Assembly: GCF_018326285.1 (NCBI RefSeq)
Contig: NZ_AP023362.1
Location: forward strand, 248,001-312,000
DNA: 64,000 nucleotides
Direction: 5' to 3'
From: Mycolicibacterium sp. TY81
GTDB lineage: Bacteria > Actinomycetota > Actinomycetes > Mycobacteriales > Mycobacteriaceae
Part shown: in pieces, positions 59,188-64,000 of the stretch
How the letters are laid out: each line of letters opens with the position of its first letter
How positions within the stretch are numbered: position 1 is the first letter of the stretch
Made by a program: the position numbers and the translations under genes
The notes under the pieces: model-generated
What the model saw: only the letters and a program-made list of their open reading frames with translations
Told to the model about the DNA's origin: nothing
Databases searched by the model: none

Positions 59188-59292
59188 GGCTAAACTACAG
59201 GTTTGGGAGTTTTGGAAGTTTAGGAAATCTGGCTAAACCATGGTGTATGGTCGTTAGGAAAGTTAGGGCGGTTTAGCCGCGGCGGCTAAACC
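59188..59292. promoter_or_regulatory. GGCTAAAC repeat region before the AAA+ ATPase
   Basis: GGCTAAAC at 59188, 59231 and 59284 and its complement at 59270; the last two form a palindrome CGGTTTAGCCGC..GCGGCTAAACCG. The region 59160-59280 is AT-rich with many TTTAGG/TTAGGAAA runs, unlike the host. Could be an operator or iterons bound by the ATPase encoded next. Confidence 0.6.
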
Positions 59293-59311
59293 GGTAGAGA
59301 GCAGGTCTTGG

Positions 59312-60505
59312 TTGGACCCCATACGCAACCCGTACACGCCGAACGCTGGTGCTCAGCCGACAACGCTCGTCGGTCGCAGCCCGCAGCTTGACTCCTTCGA
59401 CTTGCTCCTGGGGCGACTCAAGCTTGGCCGTCCAGAGCAGTCGATGATCATTAAGGGGCTTCGTGGGGTCGGTAAGACCGTCCTGCTTGGCCAGTTCAGG
59501 CAGAAGGCACTCGAGGCGAATTGGGTCGTGCTTGAACTTGAGGTTCAGAAAAACGATGACACCGAGTTCCGGCGGACCATCGCTTCTCGGACTCGCACGG
59601 CTTTGCTCGAACTGTCACCGAAGGCCAGGTGGACTGAGCGGGCGACCGCAGCCGCAGCAGTTTTGAAGTCGTTCTCGCTGTCTATCGATCCCTCCGGAGC
59701 ACTGCAGCTCGGGTTCGATGGTGCTCCGGCAGAAGGGCAAGCGGATCACGGTGAGCTGAGCCTCGACTTGACTGATCTTTTCGTGGCTGTCGGGGAAGCC
59801 GCTCAGTCGGCCGGCCGCGGCCTGGTTCTTCTGTTTGACGAAGTGCAATTCCTTACCAGATCTCAACTGGAAGCAGTGATTGCGGCGATGCACAAGACAG
59901 TGCAGCGGAAGCTTCCGATCACGATGGTGGGGGCGGGGCTACCTCAGGTGGCGGAGTTGGCGGGGGACGCGAAATCGTACGCAGAGCGCCTATTCAAGTT
60001 CCCGACGATCGGCAATCTTGAAGAGGATGACGCGCGAGAGGCGCTTGCTGGGCCGGCTCGAATCGAGGGTGTGGTGTTTCAACCTACGGCGCTTGACCTG
60101 GCCCTCGAAATCACCGGCAGCTACCCATATTTCCTGCAGGAATTGGGATACGCGGCCTGGGGCGTGGCGGAAGGTACCGCCATAAATCGGACCGATGTCC
60201 AGCAGGCTGAAGAGGTGTATCTCTCGAAACTTGATGAGTCGTTCTTTCGGGTGAGATTCGATCGGTGTACAGAACGGCAAAAGCAGTACTTGCGAGCGAT
60301 GGCTGAACTCGGGTCAGGAAAACAAAAAGCGCAGGATGTGGCAGCGATCCTCGGCAAGCAGTCGCCGCAAGTTGCGCCGTTCCGGTCGGAACTTATTGCA
60401 ATGGGCCTGCTCTACACTCCCGACCACGGTTACGCGGACTTCACGGTGCCGCACTTTGACCAGTACATGAAGCGCGTGATGCCTGAGCTGTCGGAAATGT
60501 CTTGA
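59312..60505 (+). CDS. AAA+ ATPase of ORC/Cdc6-like type (397 aa)
   Basis: N-terminus RNPYTPNAGAQPTTLVGR then IIKGLRGVGKTVLL (Walker A), GLVLLFDEVQFLTRSQ (Walker B), ITMVGAGLPQVAEL (sensor 1) and a C-terminal winged-helix part (KQKAQDVAAILGKQSPQVAPFRSELIAMGLLY). TTG start. Codon use and base composition are less GC-rich than the neighbours, suggesting transfer. Such proteins occur alone or with nucleases/defence genes; role unknown. Confidence 0.82.
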   Translation: MDPIRNPYTPNAGAQPTTLVGRSPQLDSFDLLLGRLKLGRPEQSMIIKGLRGVGKTVLLGQFRQKALEANWVVLELEVQKNDDTEFRRTIASRTRTALLELSPKARWTERATAAAAVLKSFSLSIDPSGALQLGFDGAPAEGQADHGELSLDLTDLFVAVGEAAQSAGRGLVLLFDEVQFLTRSQLEAVIAAMHKTVQRKLPITMVGAGLPQVAELAGDAKSYAERLFKFPTIGNLEEDDAREALAGPARIEGVVFQPTALDLALEITGSYPYFLQELGYAAWGVAEGTAINRTDVQQAEEVYLSKLDESFFRVRFDRCTERQKQYLRAMAELGSGKQKAQDVAAILGKQSPQVAPFRSELIAMGLLYTPDHGYADFTVPHFDQYMKRVMPELSEMS

Positions 60506-60554
60506 TTTTCTCGTGAATTCATTGCCGGTCGGCGGATTTCTTGGCCGGCCGAAC

Positions 60555-61574
<1,020 letters not shown>

Positions 61575-61592
61575 ACGCGCTAGTCTGCGTGC

Positions 61593-61781
61593 ATGGCCGA
61601 GAACTCCGCCGAAGGTTCAGCATCGTCCGACGAGACCAAGCGTAAGTTCCGCGAGGCGCTCGAGCGTAAGAAGGCCGGTTCTGCCGGCGGCACCGCCCAC
61701 CAGGACGGCGGGGCCAAGAACTCCAAGTCGCACGGCGCCGTTGGCGGTGGCCGTCGCGAGTTCCGCCGCAAGAGCGGCTAG
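61593..61781 (+). CDS. DUF5302 small protein (62 aa)
   Basis: MAENSAEGSASSDETKRKFREALERK in substance, then Gly/Ser-rich part and a basic end (GGRREFRRKSG). Matches the actinobacterial DUF5302 family in length and pattern. Function unknown. Followed by the strong palindrome. Confidence 0.85.
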   Translation: MAENSAEGSASSDETKRKFREALERKKAGSAGGTAHQDGGAKNSKSHGAVGGGRREFRRKSG

Positions 61782-61788
61782 TCCCGCC

Positions 61789-61841
61789 AGCAGACGTAAA
61801 ACTGTCGTTTTGGGGACCAAAACGACAGTTTTACGTCTGCT
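61789..61841. terminator. Perfect 25-bp hairpin between convergent genes
   Basis: Arms AGCAGACGTAAAACTGTCGT.. and complement, 25 bp without mismatch, loop GGA. Contains TTTTGG/CCAAAA at the tip and runs of T/A. Longest perfect hairpin noticed in the window. Confidence 0.85.
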
Positions 61842-61846
61842 CACGG

Positions 61847-63130
61847 TTAATCCCGGGCCAATGCCCTGGCCGCGACCAGCGCCACCAGCATCACCGAAAC
61901 ACACTGCAACCCGGTGTCTTTCAGGCCCCAGCCGACGGACGCCAGCGTCGCGCCGCCGGCGACGACCAACAGCGTCCCGACAGCCGCACTGCGCCAACCG
62001 GTTTCCGAAACGCGACCGCCGTCCCACAGTGGCAGCGGGTTGTTCTCCAGCGGACGCAGCAGCAGGAACAGCCCGGCGACCAGGGCCGCCATGATCGTCA
62101 TCTGGTAGACGCTCAGCACCAGGAAATGCGGCTGGCCGGGGTAGCGGGGCAGACCCGCGAGATCGAAGGCCAGGTGCATGCCGAGCAGCGCGGGCATGTG
62201 CCACAGATACAGCGTCATGGCGCCGGTGTTGCCGATCACCGCGAGGCGCCAGACCTGCGGCCGGGCAGCCCAACGACTGATGGCGGGTGCGGCCGCAATG
62301 GCAAACGCGCACATCATGATTGCGTGACCGGCGAGCAATAGCGACGGCGGCGTCATGTTCTTGATGTGCTGGGTCTCGATGCCGACCAGGCTCAGCTCGT
62401 ACGGCCCGACCCACACCAGAGCGATGTTGACCGCCAGCATGGCCAGCCCGACCCGCAACGCCGCCGCCGCACTCAGCAGCCCCCGCCGGTAAGCCGCACC
62501 GAACATGCCGGGGATCAGCCACACCACGAAGTTCACGTAACCCAACGCTGACCAGGCGTGGTCGTTGATGCGGATGGCATCGACCAGCGCGACCAGGGCG
62601 TAGGTACCGGCCACCGCAGCGATGAGCTGGCCACCCGTGGTGATCCGCACCAGCAGCGGCACCGCGGCCAGCACCAAGACGTAGGCGCCCAGGAACCACA
62701 GCAGCTGGATGCTGATGCCGGCGATGGGTTCGTAGACGTGAATGGGCAGCAGCGGCTTCAGGACCAACAACGCCGCGGCCCAGAACGCCAGGTAGTAGAA
62801 CACCGGCCGGTACAGCCGGGTGCAGCGCTTGAGAAGCCAACCACCCCAGCTCATTCCGCTGCGATACGACGTGGCCGACGCCGCGACGCCGGCGAAGAAG
62901 AACAGCGGCATGATCTGGAAAATCCAGGTCAGCGCCTGGAACACCACCGACGTGGTGAGCAGGTTGCCCCAGCGGAAGACGTCGTTGTCGATGATGCTGG
63001 TCGCCATGACGGTGTGGCCGGCGACGACGCCGATCAACGAGACGATGCGGATGACGTCGATGGCGCGGTCACGGTCGGCCGGCGTGCGCTGCGCGATTTC
63101 GGCAGCAGAAGGAAAGACGCGGGTGGTCAT
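61847..63130 (-). CDS. Acyltransferase family 3 membrane protein (427 aa)
   Basis: Ten or more membrane helices. RDRAIDVIRIVSLIGVVAGHTVM carries the catalytic His of AT3 enzymes; MPLFFFAGVAASATSYRSG and LYLWHMPALLGMHL are typical. Transfers acyl groups to cell-wall sugars or lipids; substrate unknown. Confidence 0.88.
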   Translation of the reverse strand: MTTRVFPSAAEIAQRTPADRDRAIDVIRIVSLIGVVAGHTVMATSIIDNDVFRWGNLLTTSVVFQALTWIFQIMPLFFFAGVAASATSYRSGMSWGGWLLKRCTRLYRPVFYYLAFWAAALLVLKPLLPIHVYEPIAGISIQLLWFLGAYVLVLAAVPLLVRITTGGQLIAAVAGTYALVALVDAIRINDHAWSALGYVNFVVWLIPGMFGAAYRRGLLSAAAALRVGLAMLAVNIALVWVGPYELSLVGIETQHIKNMTPPSLLLAGHAIMMCAFAIAAAPAISRWAARPQVWRLAVIGNTGAMTLYLWHMPALLGMHLAFDLAGLPRYPGQPHFLVLSVYQMTIMAALVAGLFLLLRPLENNPLPLWDGGRVSETGWRSAAVGTLLVVAGGATLASVGWGLKDTGLQCVSVMLVALVAARALARD

Positions 63131-63175
63131 GCCTTCGACCGTATGGGCCCGACCCCTAGGTAGTGCTACTCAAAT

Positions 63176-64000
63176 TCACGCTGACCTGCGGCGTTCCTGC
63201 CGGAGGACGGCCGCCAGGCAGACGGCCGCCAACACCGCGATGATGACGGCGAAACTGACCCCGGCCTCCTGCAAGCCCCAGCGCTGGGCCGCGAAGCCGA
63301 GGCTGACGACCGGCAGCGAGATGGCCACGTAGGCCACGACGAAGTACGTCGAACTGACTTCGGCGCGACGCTCCGTCGCGGTGCCTTCGACGACGGCCGC
63401 GAGGCCGCGGCTGAAGCTGATGCCCTGCCCGATGCCGGCCACGACAGCGGCCGTCAGGAGCCCGGCCAGTGAGCAAAAGTGCAGTGCGGCAGCCAGAATC
63501 GTCATGCCCACGACCAGGATGGCGCAGCCCAGTGCGACGGCCCGCGGGGGATGGATGCGACGACCGGCCAACTGGGCGACGGCGGAGGCGACGAAGATCG
63601 ACGCCGCCACCGCGCCGCCGACGGCATGATTGTCGATCCCGATGACACTGGCGACGAACGACGGCGCCACCGCAGTGAACAGGCCCATCACCGCGAAACC
63701 GGCGAAGGCGGCGGTTGCCGCGAGGACGAACGTCGCCCGGACCTCGGCGGGGACCGACAGGCGCTGGAAGCCGATCCGGCCGGTGCGGCTCGACGTTTCC
63801 GGGACCAGCCACACCGCGGCGATGGCCAGCGTGGCCAGCACGATGTGCACGAGGAACGGCAGCTGCAACGGATGCGGTGCGTACTGCACCAGCAGACCGG
63901 CCACGACCGGCCCGGCGCCCAGCCCGCCGATGTTGGCGATGGTGGCGCCTGCGGCGGCCTGCTCGCGCCGGTCCTCCGGCACGGATTCGACGACAGCGGC
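63176..64000 (-). CDS. MFS transporter (N-terminus cut by window edge)
   Basis: Frame stays open to the right edge (upstream residues AAVVESVPEDRREQ). Visible part has the second half of the 12 helices: GATIANIGGLGAGPVVAGLLVQY, GTATERRAEVSSTYFVVAYVAISLPVV. The central loop and QxG-type DHA motifs suggest a drug or metabolite exporter; not more precise. Confidence 0.85.
   Translation of the reverse strand, partial: AAVVESVPEDRREQAAAGATIANIGGLGAGPVVAGLLVQYAPHPLQLPFLVHIVLATLAIAAVWLVPETSSRTGRIGFQRLSVPAEVRATFVLAATAAFAGFAVMGLFTAVAPSFVASVIGIDNHAVGGAVAASIFVASAVAQLAGRRIHPPRAVALGCAILVVGMTILAAALHFCSLAGLLTAAVVAGIGQGISFSRGLAAVVEGTATERRAEVSSTYFVVAYVAISLPVVSLGFAAQRWGLQEAGVSFAVIIAVLAAVCLAAVLRQERRRSA

Overview
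The window is high-GC DNA of a fast-growing mycobacterium (Mycolicibacterium type). The signs are an arr rifampin ADP-ribosyltransferase, an intact MmpL13-type transporter next to an mcr/SDR pair, Mce-associated membrane proteins, a fasciclin protein, a DUF3556 protein with a KstR-type operator, F420-family flavoproteins, many leaderless-looking starts, and convergent genes separated by long perfect hairpins. Gene order from about 38 to 62 kb follows my memory of the M. tuberculosis Rv1142c-Rv1155 block (EchA10, Mcr, SDR, MmpL13, methyltransferase, sirtuin, GntR, F420 protein), with insertions. That synteny is recalled, not computed.

Region 1 (1 to about 12.86 kb) is the right part of an integrated phage-like element, cut by the left window edge. 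All its genes lie on the minus strand and most are translationally coupled. In transcription order they are: large serine integrase, MerR-type HTH (candidate recombination directionality factor), zinc protein, DUF6011-like protein, second HTH, D5/P4-type primase-helicase, an intergenic array of 12 TAACCC repeats around an AT-rich core (probable replication origin), a TerS-like protein, small proteins, a small serine resolvase with a res-like repeat region, a capsid-like protein, two small Zn-finger proteins, a HEAGH metalloprotease-like protein and the large terminase. The layout recalls M. tuberculosis phiRv1/phiRv2 and capsid-forming phage satellites: it brings integration, replication and packaging, but no tail gene is visible here.

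Region 2 (12.9-26.8 kb) is host chromosome: DUF1801, Arr, a nitronate monooxygenase, an SMR exporter behind a guanidine-III riboswitch, Lrp with AzlCD, VOC proteins, a TetR/phytanoyl-CoA dioxygenase pair sharing a 26-bp operator, a class III cyclase, a hydrolase, two Mce-associated proteins, a WS/DGAT-like acyltransferase and DoxX.

Region 3 (26.8-48.4 kb) is lipid metabolism. It has KstR-box/DUF3556, a FadR-type regulator opposite a thiolase-hydratase-dehydrogenase operon, a fasciclin protein, transporters, lipoproteins, EchA, then Mcr, SDR, an NMO-like flavoprotein and a second acyl-CoA dehydrogenase, MmpL13 with its TetR and methyltransferase, sirtuin and GntR.

Region 4 (48.5-50.4 kb) is an array of 15 tRNA genes on the minus strand, split by an HNH endonuclease gene and led by an rRNA-leader-like motif. 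It includes a rare tRNA-Ile(TAT). Such arrays are mobile or phage-derived islands.

Region 5 (50.9-64 kb) has a PucR regulator, a Baeyer-Villiger-type monooxygenase, a self-sufficient CYP102 (P450-BM3 type), an NCS2 permease, a frameshifted methyltransferase, an AT-richer AAA+ ATPase island with GGCTAAAC repeats, DUF1697, an F420-type protein, DUF5302, an acyltransferase and a partial MFS transporter.
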